Of a stretch of DNA of 64,000 nucleotides, positions 34,856-44,014 are shown piece after piece (within the stretch, counting starts at the first letter, position 1; each line of letters starts with the position of its first letter). Made by a program: the position numbers and the translations under genes. Source of the DNA: Butyricimonas faecalis (GTDB taxonomy: Bacteria; Bacteroidota; Bacteroidia; Bacteroidales; Marinifilaceae); assembly GCF_003991565.1 (NCBI RefSeq), contig NZ_CP032819.1, forward strand, positions 2,294,001-2,358,000, given 5' to 3'. The notes beneath the pieces were generated by a model. It worked only from the letters and a program-made list of their open reading frames with translations. It was not told the origin of the DNA and made no database searches.

Positions 34856-36016
34856 TCATAAATCGCAAATCACTTTCACCACTCTTTCTATATCTTGATC
34901 CGTCAACATCGGTCCCGATGGCAAGCACAACCCGATCTCGAACAATCGTTCACTGGTCCCGTTCCCGTAAAAAGGAGCCTCCTTAAACACGGGTTGCAAA
35001 TGCATCGGCTTCCACAACGGGCGACTCTCTATGTTATCCCCATCCAATGCCAACCTCACGTCCTCCCTCGTGAAACCCGCCTCTTCCGGATCCACCGTGA
35101 TGCACGTCAACCAGTAATTCGAGTTAAAATCCCCTCCTTCCGGCTGGCACATCACCTTCACCCCCTTCACCCCGTCCAGCAACTTCACGTACAAATCATG
35201 AATCTCCCTCCTGCGGGCAACGTGCTCCTCCAACACGAACATCTGGCCCCTCCCGATCCCCGCGCATATATTACTCATCCGGTAATTATAACCGATTTTC
35301 TCGTGCTGGTAATGCGGGGCTTGCTCCCTCGCCTGCGTGGCGTAAAACAACGCCCGTTTTGCTCGTTCCTCGCTCGGGCAAACCAACGCCCCACCACCGG
35401 ACGTCGTGATAATCTTGTTCCCGTTAAACGACAACGCCGCGTACACCCCGAACGTCCCGCACTTCCTCCCCTTGTACTCTGACCCCAACGCCTCTGCCGA
35501 ATCCTCTAGCACGGGAATGTTATAACGACCGGCAACCTCTAAAATCTCGTCCAACTTCCCGGGCATCCCGTACAAATGCACCGGGATAATAGCCTTCGGC
35601 AACCGCCCGGTCTTCTCCAAACGATCCTTAATTGCCTCCTCCAGCAACACCGGATCCATGTTCCATGTATCCTCCTCGCTATCCACAAAAACAGGAGTTG
35701 CACCCTGATAAGCAATTGGATTCGCCGACGCCGAAAACGTGAAACTCTGGCAAATCACCTCATCCCCCTCTCCAACACCTAAAAGTATCAACCCCAAATG
35801 CAACGCCGCCGTTCCCGCACTCAAAGCCACCACCTGTTTCCCCTCGTTTTCAACTTTCAATTTCCCATTTCCAATTAAAAAGTCCCGTAAGGCTTTTTCG
35901 AAAGCGTTCACATTCGGACCCAAGGGAACTACCCAATTCGTGTCAAACGCTTCTTGTATAAATTCCTGTTCCCGTCCACCCATGTGGGCTAGAGACAACC
36001 AAATTCTATTTTTCAT
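34856..36016 (-). CDS. DegT/DnrJ/EryC1-type sugar aminotransferase
   Basis: From 36016 (MKNRIWLSLAHMGGREQEFI) the product has about 386 residues. PLP site: LSAGTAALHLGL, DSAEALGSEYKGRKCG, and the lysine in LSFNGNKIITTSGGGAL. Proteins of this kind (PglE type) put an amino group on a UDP-4-keto-6-deoxysugar. It is the last gene of the polysaccharide locus, behind an acetyltransferase and an ATP-grasp gene. No sugar 4,6-dehydratase lies in the window, so the keto-sugar must come from elsewhere. Confidence 0.9.
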   Translation of the reverse strand: MKNRIWLSLAHMGGREQEFIQEAFDTNWVVPLGPNVNAFEKALRDFLIGNGKLKVENEGKQVVALSAGTAALHLGLILLGVGEGDEVICQSFTFSASANPIAYQGATPVFVDSEEDTWNMDPVLLEEAIKDRLEKTGRLPKAIIPVHLYGMPGKLDEILEVAGRYNIPVLEDSAEALGSEYKGRKCGTFGVYAALSFNGNKIITTSGGGALVCPSEERAKRALFYATQAREQAPHYQHEKIGYNYRMSNICAGIGRGQMFVLEEHVARRREIHDLYVKLLDGVKGVKVMCQPEGGDFNSNYWLTCITVDPEEAGFTREDVRLALDGDNIESRPLWKPMHLQPVFKEAPFYGNGTSERLFEIGLCLPSGPMLTDQDIERVVKVICDL

Positions 36017-36111
36017 TGAAAAAAATTTAGAAAATAAATTCATCGAGTCTCAACACCACTTACACGACTCTTTTATGTATACCCGATTCAATGCTAGACA
36101 TTCCCGAAAAA

Positions 36112-36657
36112 TCATTCTCCCCGATTCGCCTTCCACTCAAAATATTCATCTCGCAAAATCGCAATAGCCAATTCATCATGATAAGCATTATTTTTAAAAA
36201 TGCTCCTTCTATAGTTTCCCTCCACCTTCCACCCACATTTCGCGTATAACTTTTGAGATGCTATGTTATATTCCAAAATACTACTATACAATCGATTTAA
36301 TTGTAACTCTTCAAAAGCGTACCTCATCGTTGCATACACGCCATCTGTCCCTATTCCAATTTTTTTAGGCACATCATTACACAACTTTATTCCATGATCC
36401 GCCGAACGATTCTTCCAATCTATTCGAGTTAAAGTTGAAACGCCAACAAATTTCCCCTCGTACATGATCGCGAAACGAAAATTCTTATCATCACTAATAA
36501 CCCGATTATACCAATCCAATTGTTGTTTCTCTGAAACAGGGAAACTCCAACCGATAACCATTCTTTCCATTTCTGGATCATTAATCATTTCACGCAAACA
36601 AGGCATATCACCAGGTTCCAATGCCCTCAAGATAACTTTATTCCCATAGATATTCAT
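36112..36657 (-). CDS. GNAT-family N-acetyltransferase
   Basis: From 36657 (MNIYGNKVILRALEPGDMP) about 181 residues. The RimJ/RimL-like fold shows FAIMYEGKFVGVSTLTRIDWKNRSADHGIKL, then KKIGIGTDGVYATMRYAFEEL (acetyl-CoA loop) and NRLYSSILEYNIASQKLYAKCGWKVEG. Similar enzymes (PseH type) acetylate amino sugars before polymer assembly, which fits the aminotransferase encoded next. Confidence 0.88.
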   Translation of the reverse strand: MNIYGNKVILRALEPGDMPCLREMINDPEMERMVIGWSFPVSEKQQLDWYNRVISDDKNFRFAIMYEGKFVGVSTLTRIDWKNRSADHGIKLCNDVPKKIGIGTDGVYATMRYAFEELQLNRLYSSILEYNIASQKLYAKCGWKVEGNYRRSIFKNNAYHDELAIAILRDEYFEWKANRGE

Positions 36658-36668
36658 ACACGAACATT

Positions 36669-37736
36669 TCAACGTTCAACAAACATTCTTTCAGACTCTA
36701 ACACGATTGGCTCCACATCCACGTCTCTAAAAAACACGTACGGCTTATCGTAATGATGATACCGGTCCCTGGTAACGTTATTCGCGTTACCATCTTCCAT
36801 GACACGTATCGTGTCTTCTATCAAGTCAAAACCTACTTGTGCCATAACACCGGTATAAGCCATGTGGCGAATATTCACTTCCGTTACTTTCATGTTACCA
36901 TCCTTGTCTTCCTTGAGATCAAAAGATAATATGCCATGAGCCGGCACGTTCAGTTTATCGCACAAATATTTTACGCAATCATCACAAAATTTATTAACGC
37001 GATCTTCATTCAAGAAACGACCGAATGCAGTATTACCCGTGACATGGGACGGGGCGATGTTTGCCATCACGTACTCGACACATTCCAATGCCGCACCTTT
37101 CACGTACTCGTTATTATAATAAAGCATCTCGTTTGCCAGATGCCTCCCGGTTAAAAATTCACTAACCGTAAACTCCGGTATTTGATTGTTGATAAAAAGC
37201 CAACTTTTATAACTACTGAGATTTTCCAGTTTTAAAGAGCCTAATCCTCCCGTACCCTCGGTCGCGCGAATCCAGCAAGGAAAACCAATTTCTTTTTCCA
37301 CGTCCTCGAACCGGGGATTCTCCTGTGTTACCTTAATGGTTTTTGGGATAAAGCCCGTATCTTTCAACAATTCTGCCATGATAGCTTTGTCTCTCAACGA
37401 TTCTGACAACGATTTGCATCCCATGAAAACAGGACACGGGAATTTCCCGCATTTTTCAAAGTAATCACCCCATTCAACAATTTCACTTTCCGGCTGGACA
37501 AACGCGTAATCAACTCCTTTTTCTTCAACTAGCCTCTCTATAAAAGGGAAATATTCGACATCGGTACACCGGGGACATACCGAGTAGTCGTCCAACAACC
37601 CTTTCATGAAAAAGCCAATCGCTTTTTTATTTACGTCAATTCCTATTAACTTGTAGCCCGGATGATTTCTTCGAATAGTCTTCGCTATTGAACGAGGGGT
37701 AAGTCCTCCTATCCCCGTTATCAAGATTGTTTTCAT
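36669..37736 (-). CDS. ATP-grasp ligase of the polysaccharide locus
   Basis: This 355-residue protein has an N-terminal Rossmann-like part (MKTILITGIGGLTPRSIAKTI), a substrate loop (RDKAIMAELLKDTGFIPKTI), an ATP-grasp loop (CWIRATEGTGGLGS) and the metal site (KVTEVNIRHMAYTGV). It resembles carbamoyl-phosphate-synthase-like ATP-grasp proteins. These join a carboxylate to an amine or other nucleophile, so it could amidate a sugar with an amino acid. The start overlaps the stop of the PLP-type gene by four bases (ATGA), and its own stop overlaps the next gene region. Confidence 0.85.
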   Translation of the reverse strand: MKTILITGIGGLTPRSIAKTIRRNHPGYKLIGIDVNKKAIGFFMKGLLDDYSVCPRCTDVEYFPFIERLVEEKGVDYAFVQPESEIVEWGDYFEKCGKFPCPVFMGCKSLSESLRDKAIMAELLKDTGFIPKTIKVTQENPRFEDVEKEIGFPCWIRATEGTGGLGSLKLENLSSYKSWLFINNQIPEFTVSEFLTGRHLANEMLYYNNEYVKGAALECVEYVMANIAPSHVTGNTAFGRFLNEDRVNKFCDDCVKYLCDKLNVPAHGILSFDLKEDKDGNMKVTEVNIRHMAYTGVMAQVGFDLIEDTIRVMEDGNANNVTRDRYHHYDKPYVFFRDVDVEPIVLESERMFVER

Positions 37737-38821
37737 ATGTTGGTTTTATTACAATAATTCTTTATCAAATCCACTATTTTTCTCATTTGTCTCTCGCCAT
37801 AGCGTTGGTCGCAAACCAAGGATAACTCGCTATTATAGAAAGCATCTGCACGCGTCGTATCTGGCAATGAATGGCTTTTAGGCCAGTGCACGGGACAATA
37901 AACTTTATTGCCGACCAGGTAATCTCTTAATGAATTTCTAATCTCTTTTTTCACGAGGATCGGGACAAACAGGGGGACACGATCCCCCTCGTGTTGAAAC
38001 ATCATGGACACGTTATTCAATCCAGATAATTCATCGTGCAACAACTTCGCGTTTTGTTGACGACGTGTTCTTACCAGTTCAAAATCTTGTTCATGCAACA
38101 ATCGTAACGACATCTTATCTATCGAGTAATCCTGATAATCTCGTGATAATCTTTTGTTAAAAGCGGTGAAAAGACGAAGAAAATCTTCTTTATCAATAGT
38201 CGTGTTACCCCGGAGATAATCGTATTTCATTCTCATCCCCTTGAATTTACCTCTCGAGAAATCACATTCCTTTAAAGAGGCTTGAAAGAAACTCCCGTCT
38301 TTTTTAGAGACAATCGCCCCGGTTGGAATCCCCATCCATTTTCTGAGGCTACAAAACGTGTAATCAGAAAACGTGTTTGCTTTGTTGAAAAGGTCATGAG
38401 TTCTATCGTGAAGAACTATCACGCCCTTATCCTGCATGCTTGTAATCGTTTCAATATCAACACCTGTACTAAAACCGAAGTAGTTACAGACGTATAAAAT
38501 ATCTATTTTCAAAGTAGTGTCAATATCACACTTGATTTTCCCGTTCTCGTGAATCAAATCATAAAATATCACATCAATACCTCGATTCTTGAAAGGATAT
38601 ATCATGGAGTCGCAACAATAAGCGGGCATGTAAACAGTGGTGATCTTTCTATCTCTCTCGATATCCTGACAAATATAATCTATGGCGGTTCTACCGGATA
38701 ACAATAATTGACGGTTTCCACTAAAACCATTTTCTTTAAAATCATGATGCATATTATCAACAATCGTAATAACATCATCAATCCAGAATTCACTGCCGAT
38801 TTCTTCTATCACTTGCTTCAT
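37733..38821 (-). CDS. DegT-like PLP-fold protein of the polysaccharide locus
   Basis: This 362-residue protein has a fold-type I aminotransferase pattern: LLSGRTAIDYICQDIE, VYMPAYCCDSMIYPFKNRGIDV, VLHDRTHDLFN and a candidate PLP lysine in CSLRKWMGIPTGAIV. Similarity to sugar aminotransferases is distant and the final part (HWPKSHSLPD) is typical of DegT relatives. It overlaps the sugar transferase gene by about 30 bases and the ATP-grasp gene by four. An amino-donor enzyme for a sugar or amino acid is a fair guess; the substrate is unknown. Confidence 0.7.
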   Translation of the reverse strand: MKQVIEEIGSEFWIDDVITIVDNMHHDFKENGFSGNRQLLLSGRTAIDYICQDIERDRKITTVYMPAYCCDSMIYPFKNRGIDVIFYDLIHENGKIKCDIDTTLKIDILYVCNYFGFSTGVDIETITSMQDKGVIVLHDRTHDLFNKANTFSDYTFCSLRKWMGIPTGAIVSKKDGSFFQASLKECDFSRGKFKGMRMKYDYLRGNTTIDKEDFLRLFTAFNKRLSRDYQDYSIDKMSLRLLHEQDFELVRTRRQQNAKLLHDELSGLNNVSMMFQHEGDRVPLFVPILVKKEIRNSLRDYLVGNKVYCPVHWPKSHSLPDTTRADAFYNSELSLVCDQRYGERQMRKIVDLIKNYCNKTNI

Positions 38822-39464
38822 CTATCAAATCTTGCCGGCCCTCCATCTTCCATTGGGCGATTCTATAATCATGGAAATTAGTGATACCGCTCGTTTCAAC
38901 CCCGACATCTTCTCTTTTGAAAACCCTGTACACGGTAAGAAAGAATATTTTCACGTCCATCCACAAGCTCATGTTATTCACGTATTCAATATCATAAGCC
39001 AATTTCCGATCCCACGTGATAGATTTCCGCCCGTTCACCTGTGCCCAACCGGTAATCCCGGGACGCACGTCATGCCTGTGCTTCTCGTCTTCGTTATAAT
39101 AAGGAAGATACACTACAGCGAGAGGGCGGGGGCCGATTAAAGACATGTCTCCTTTTAACACGTTTATCAATTGTGGCAACTCGTCAATAGACGTCAAACG
39201 AATAAAACGCCCAACTTTAGTCAAGCGTTGCTTATCCGGCAACAATTTTCCCGTTGCATCCCGCTCGTCCGTCATTGACTTGAACTTGATCACTTTAAAG
39301 ATCTTCCCGCCTTTTCCCGGGCGCTCTTGAAGAAAAAATGCTCCTGCCCCCTTGTTGGCAAAATGCAACCAGATCGCGATAATGAACAAGACTGGCCAGA
39401 TCACCAGCAAGACGATTGACACGAAAACAAAATCTATACAACGTTTAAAAAAATGCTTGTACAT
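38790..39464 (-). CDS. Initiating sugar transferase (PglC-type phosphoglycosyl transferase)
   Basis: From 39464 (MYKHFFKRCIDFVFVS) about 224 residues. A reentrant membrane helix is followed by FFLQERPGKGGKIFKVIKFKSM, ELPQLINVLKGDMSLIGPRPLAV and VRPGITGWAQVNGR. It moves a phospho-sugar from UDP-sugar to undecaprenyl phosphate and starts the repeat unit on the inner membrane. Small size without the long N-terminal membrane domain places it with PglC, often using UDP-diNAcBac-like amino sugars. Confidence 0.95.
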   Translation of the reverse strand: MYKHFFKRCIDFVFVSIVLLVIWPVLFIIAIWLHFANKGAGAFFLQERPGKGGKIFKVIKFKSMTDERDATGKLLPDKQRLTKVGRFIRLTSIDELPQLINVLKGDMSLIGPRPLAVVYLPYYNEDEKHRHDVRPGITGWAQVNGRKSITWDRKLAYDIEYVNNMSLWMDVKIFFLTVYRVFKREDVGVETSGITNFHDYRIAQWKMEGRQDLIDEASDRRNRQ

Positions 39465-39469
39465 AAATT

Positions 39470-40663
39470 TCAATTCTCAAACAAGTTTACTATAGCTGGA
39501 TAAGTTTTTCTTCTATCAAATCGCTCATCACCCAGCTCACTAGATCGCTTACCCATCCTGTCTCTCAAGTCTTTATCTAAGACCAACTTTTCAATTGCAT
39601 TTGCTACCTCGTTGACATTTCCTACTTCACAATTTATTCCACACTTGTATCGTTCTATCAAATCACGATACTCTTCACATTCTTGCGTGTTAATAACCGG
39701 AAGACCTGACAGGGCGTAATCTCCAACCTTATTTATAATACTACCAGCGGACCCTTTTTTTATCGGATTTATAGCGATATCACAGGAACATAACAATCCG
39801 ACCATCTTTTCATACGGCATTTTTCCTGCAAATTCAACATAAACGAATTTGTTCTCTGCATATCTCTCGAATCTATTTTTTAACGGTCCATCTCCAATAA
39901 CGACAAACTTCACTACACGAGAAAAGTTTCTTTCTTTCAACAAGCATAACGCATCCAAAACGCACTCTATATCATAACTAAAACTTAAAGTGCCTACATA
40001 ACAAAGCCATATTTCATTATCTTTTCGATCAAGTCGATATTTCTTTCTAGCTAGATCAAAAACACCCCCATCAGTACCAAGATAAACACTCAAACTCTCT
40101 TTGTCACGTTTATTTACTGCTAACGCTCTATTTCTATAAGTATCTGAAACTGCGATCACTTTATCCGCGGCCCTATATATCTCGTCCACGTACAATTTCA
40201 TCGGGAATGATAACAAATTTCGCAACGATCGAGATTTTATAACCAGGCCAAACGCTTCCGGCCATAAATCTTGAATATCGATAAAGAATTTCACATGATG
40301 TCTTTTCGAAAAACTCGCGGCTTCCCTCGCCGCTGTCAACGAGGGAACGGCACAGTAAATGTAATCGGGAACCGTACACGATTCCAAATATTCACGAACG
40401 TTCTTTCCCCAACATCGATGACTATACAAGCGTCTAAAGCTTATATTTTTCACGTAACCCGGTTCATGTATATAAATAATTTTTGACTCGTATGTCTTTA
40501 CCGGTTCATCTTTATACTTTTTAGTTCCATGATCAAAATCACTCGTGATCAACTCTACTCGAAATCCTCGCTTGGCAAACATCTCTGCCAAATAGAGAAA
40601 ACGCCCATTCACTGTCCCATCAAACTTGCGACAGAAATTTGCAATGATAATTATTGTTTTCAT
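39470..40663 (-). CDS. Glycosyltransferase family 4
   Basis: The start 40663 (MKTIIIIANFCRKFDGTVNGRF) lies 10 bases after the previous stop; the longer frame back to 40774 would overlap that gene. About 397 residues. The GT-B fold shows KVIAVSDTYRNRAL, LCYVGTLSFSYDIECVLDAL, FVVIGDGPLKNRFE and the donor-site CDIAINPIKKGSAGSIINKVGDYALSG. It adds a sugar to the lipid-linked repeat unit. Confidence 0.92.
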   Translation of the reverse strand: MKTIIIIANFCRKFDGTVNGRFLYLAEMFAKRGFRVELITSDFDHGTKKYKDEPVKTYESKIIYIHEPGYVKNISFRRLYSHRCWGKNVREYLESCTVPDYIYCAVPSLTAAREAASFSKRHHVKFFIDIQDLWPEAFGLVIKSRSLRNLLSFPMKLYVDEIYRAADKVIAVSDTYRNRALAVNKRDKESLSVYLGTDGGVFDLARKKYRLDRKDNEIWLCYVGTLSFSYDIECVLDALCLLKERNFSRVVKFVVIGDGPLKNRFERYAENKFVYVEFAGKMPYEKMVGLLCSCDIAINPIKKGSAGSIINKVGDYALSGLPVINTQECEEYRDLIERYKCGINCEVGNVNEVANAIEKLVLDKDLRDRMGKRSSELGDERFDRRKTYPAIVNLFEN

Positions 40664-40673
40664 GATAATCTCC

Positions 40674-41774
40674 CTAAACAGAAAGCTTGCTTGTTTCGAG
40701 GATACTGGATATAGCTTGATGAAAATCTTTTGCCAAAAGATCCCAATCATATCTTGACGCCAGCAAGCGAGCATTCCGAGATTTTTGTTTTAAAAGACTT
40801 TTTTCCTTTATTAAACGCAATAAACATGTAACGATACTATTCACTTCATTCTCACACGTCCACCCGGCATTCGCCTCTTGCACCTCATCCATCATGTTCG
40901 TGCCCCGGGATACCAACACCGGCAACCCGTAAGATAAAGCTTCTATCAGCCCCATGGGATGCCCCTCGAAACGAGAGGTCATGATGAACACGTCCGCATC
41001 AAGAATAGCGTTTTCTTTTTCTTTTCCCCCGATCTCGCCTTTCAATTTTACAATATCTTCTATCCCGTATCCTTTAATTAACATGTCGAGTCCATCGGCC
41101 TCGTCCCCTTTAGGACCATAACAAGTAATCATGAATTTAGCTTCTCTCAATTCTTCTTTTATCTGTTGGCATGCTTGCACCAACAAATCCAATCCCTTAT
41201 GATAGACATCTATCCGCCCGATAAACAATGCCTTTATACCAACTTCTGAAAAACATTCCTTTCTCAAAACGGGCTGATGAAAACCATTGGGAATAATCAC
41301 GTGATTTTTATTTAACTTTATTGAATCCTCGTGTTCTTTTTCGGTCAAAAATTGAATTGCTAACGCGTGTTTCACGAAAGAATTGAAAAATAACCAGTGA
41401 GCTATTTTCTTTTTTAACCAACTATGATTACGTAACGCTTGTCTCGTTAATGAGCCACGAGGAATTATAACATAAGGTATTCTTTTACGTCTTAGCTCAT
41501 ACGAAAATAAAACCTCTTTAATTGCATAAAATCCTTCGAACACCACAATATCGGGAGAAGAGAAAGGGCCCGGTAAGTTTTTCAATCTTAATCTTCCACA
41601 ATCTTCTATTGAATGAAAAGACGCAATATTTAACCAGTGTTCCATTCGAGCCGAGGTTATATTAACCCAAAAAACATTATCGTACTTCGCCTGAGCTCGA
41701 ATACTAGCGGGCACGCTCCAACTGGGACCTGCCGATATTTTATCCCCTAAATGTGAAATGTATAAAATATTCAT
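40674..41774 (-). CDS. Glycosyltransferase family 4
   Basis: This 366-residue GT-B enzyme has an acceptor N-terminal half (MNILYISHLGDKISAGPSWSV) and a donor half with ALFIGRIDVYHKGLDLLVQA and DADVFIMTSRFEGHPMGLIEALSYGLPVLVS. The E-x7-E pattern (EGHPMGLIE) is typical of retaining GT4. It works after the enzyme at 39470 or before it; order in the repeat unit cannot be read. Confidence 0.93.
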   Translation of the reverse strand: MNILYISHLGDKISAGPSWSVPASIRAQAKYDNVFWVNITSARMEHWLNIASFHSIEDCGRLRLKNLPGPFSSPDIVVFEGFYAIKEVLFSYELRRKRIPYVIIPRGSLTRQALRNHSWLKKKIAHWLFFNSFVKHALAIQFLTEKEHEDSIKLNKNHVIIPNGFHQPVLRKECFSEVGIKALFIGRIDVYHKGLDLLVQACQQIKEELREAKFMITCYGPKGDEADGLDMLIKGYGIEDIVKLKGEIGGKEKENAILDADVFIMTSRFEGHPMGLIEALSYGLPVLVSRGTNMMDEVQEANAGWTCENEVNSIVTCLLRLIKEKSLLKQKSRNARLLASRYDWDLLAKDFHQAISSILETSKLSV

Positions 41775-41801
41775 AGATAAATAACAATTACAGCCTATCC
41801 A

Positions 41802-42956
41802 TCACACGAATTTCAAACTGCATAAATCACCTCTTACACAAGCGATAAACAACAATACAAAACTGATAATCTTGATTAAATTCCTAAGTCTATACTTATA
41901 TGTATCAGGGTAACGCTTCGATACAAGTATCAGCAATAACAAGGGCATATCTAGAATAGCTATCAACCAGCTTAACCTCCAACCAATATTAAACTCAATC
42001 CATATTGCAACTAAATCAATCAATGTAAAGAACAACATAAATCCCATAAAAGCACCGTATTCTTCTCTTTCCTTTTTATACTCCTCTAATCCCAATTTTC
42101 TATTAATTTTCAAATAATAAACCAAAAGAATGAACAGTGTCACGAAAATAACAATCAGACTCAACACAAATTCCCATATATAAAAATACCCTGTCGATGC
42201 TTGTGAATAAGCCAAGTAATCCCCCCCTTTATCAATAGCAAGATGAATATAATTACGTCCATACACGTAGGAAACCACCACAAAGATGAGCACTCCCAGC
42301 GTTGTAAATAAACGATTTCTTCCTTTATTTCCTTTTAGCACATAATAAACAATAAAAACCATTACCGCAGCCATCCCCGCAGCATGTATCAATGCAGCAA
42401 TAATCAATAACGAAAAATATTTGACACCCCCCTTGTGTTCTATTAATATTTTATAAATACAATATGCCACGATCGCCATAGAAAGCATGGTTCTGATATT
42501 TGCAATCGTCATCATCAAGAGTCCCCTTGACATGAAAAAAAGAAGAACTAAAGCTATATCCTTTTTCAATACTTGCCTCCGCTTGCATATAGATTTCAAT
42601 AACGCAAAACATAAACCATATGTTAAACAAGCGTTAACAAAAGGCAACCATCTTTCATCTCCCAAATTACCTAGTACGTGATAATAAAGTGCCGCCATCG
42701 GGGTTCCACTTGCCATTATTATCCCCCATGACTCTGGATCATCAAGGGCATATTGAGCATATAACTGTAAAACGGGATATATTCTTGTTAAATCAGAACC
42801 ATCCATTGGCACGTAGAAAAATCCCATAAGTGCTAATGCAATCGTATAGATATTCAATGGAATAGACCATCTTTTCGTTCTAGGAATCAGATAATATACA
42901 ATGATTAGCAATAATGCGTATATACCAACACCTATTAGCCTTGGAATTAGATACAT
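41802..42956 (-). CDS. EpsG-like polysaccharide polymerase
   Basis: This 384-residue protein has about ten hydrophobic helices. GFFYVPMDGSDLTRIYPVL is the conserved periplasmic stretch of EpsG proteins. LLMMTIANIRTMLSMAIVAYCIY is another family-like segment. In a Wzx/Wzy locus this is the polymerase candidate, joining lipid-linked repeat units at the periplasmic face. The gene is AT-rich like its neighbours, as is common for capsule genes. Confidence 0.8.
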   Translation of the reverse strand: MYLIPRLIGVGIYALLLIIVYYLIPRTKRWSIPLNIYTIALALMGFFYVPMDGSDLTRIYPVLQLYAQYALDDPESWGIIMASGTPMAALYYHVLGNLGDERWLPFVNACLTYGLCFALLKSICKRRQVLKKDIALVLLFFMSRGLLMMTIANIRTMLSMAIVAYCIYKILIEHKGGVKYFSLLIIAALIHAAGMAAVMVFIVYYVLKGNKGRNRLFTTLGVLIFVVVSYVYGRNYIHLAIDKGGDYLAYSQASTGYFYIWEFVLSLIVIFVTLFILLVYYLKINRKLGLEEYKKEREEYGAFMGFMLFFTLIDLVAIWIEFNIGWRLSWLIAILDMPLLLLILVSKRYPDTYKYRLRNLIKIISFVLLFIACVRGDLCSLKFV

Positions 42957-43037
42957 GATTTCTAAGAAAAAATATATTAATTTACTTGTAAATACCTACA
43001 CAAGAGGAAAAATGCTATTATAAAAATTATCAATAAA

Positions 43038-43943
43038 CTAATTACAATCCGGCAATTGAATCCAATCACCAAATACCATATTCCAATGCTCTGAAGACAG
43101 ATCATCATATCCAGACGAATCAAAAAAAGTCAATTCTCCAAAATACACGTGGTTGTTTACATAGTAAAGATCTACCCTAATAAAAGGAATTTCTTTTGAA
43201 AGTTTTTCCGCAATTGAGATCATCTCGTCCCACTTTTCTGGTCTATTTATTATCGCACTAGAACATTTCCCATCACGACTCTCTATTGGTAAAGGATTGA
43301 ACAAAGGATCATAATAATTAAAATTATGAGATGTAAATCGATTTGTAGCAACTAGTACGGCTCTTACAACTCCTGAGAAACAAAAAAATTTATAATCACG
43401 CAACTGCCCACTATCATCCTGCATAAACTGTTCTGCCAATATTTTAGACTTTATGTTTTTATAAGGCCATTCTCTTAAGGTTCTGTACAAATTAGATTTC
43501 ATTGAACGCATCAATTTTTTTTCAGCATTCTTTTTATTAAATGTTGCCTTGTTCTTACAAATGGCAATACCACCACCTCCCCCTCCATTATTAGTCTTCA
43601 ATACGAATTGGTCTGGCAATGTAGAGAAATCAATTTCATCAAAACTCTTCCAAATTCCCAATGTTGGAATTATATAATCCCTACCAATAATAGAAGCTAC
43701 ATATTCCTTGGCTGTAATTTTATCCACCATTTGTGTGTATTCTGGTTTTCTATCATGAAGTTTTAGCCATTGCAATTTTTCACTATATGTTTGAGGTCGC
43801 TTCAAATTCAATCTCTTCCCCATGTATAATCGAAATAATAGTTTTAAATACAACTCATCATCAGGGAAAAAAAAGTTACAACGTACAACAATGGCACCCA
43901 GTGCCTTCAATGGATTTTTTATATAATAACCTAAAGATCTCAT
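43038..43943 (-). CDS. TupA-like ATP-grasp protein
   Basis: From 43943 (MRSLGYYIKNPLKALGAIV) about 301 residues; 43988 is a longer option. The TupA-like ATP-grasp pattern shows NLKRPQTYSEKLQWLKLHDR, the glycine loop LKTNNGGGGGGIAICK, and a final RVDLYYVNNHVYFGELTFFDSSG. TupA makes teichuronopeptide in Bacillus; relatives in capsule loci are thought to attach amino acids to polysaccharide. It is the second ATP-grasp gene of this locus. Confidence 0.88.
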   Translation of the reverse strand: MRSLGYYIKNPLKALGAIVVRCNFFFPDDELYLKLLFRLYMGKRLNLKRPQTYSEKLQWLKLHDRKPEYTQMVDKITAKEYVASIIGRDYIIPTLGIWKSFDEIDFSTLPDQFVLKTNNGGGGGGIAICKNKATFNKKNAEKKLMRSMKSNLYRTLREWPYKNIKSKILAEQFMQDDSGQLRDYKFFCFSGVVRAVLVATNRFTSHNFNYYDPLFNPLPIESRDGKCSSAIINRPEKWDEMISIAEKLSKEIPFIRVDLYYVNNHVYFGELTFFDSSGYDDLSSEHWNMVFGDWIQLPDCN

Positions 43944-44014
43944 AAATTTAATAATTACATAATACCTCAAACTGTAAAAAACAAACAACCTTCAGTAAAG
44001 ATTAATAATTCATA

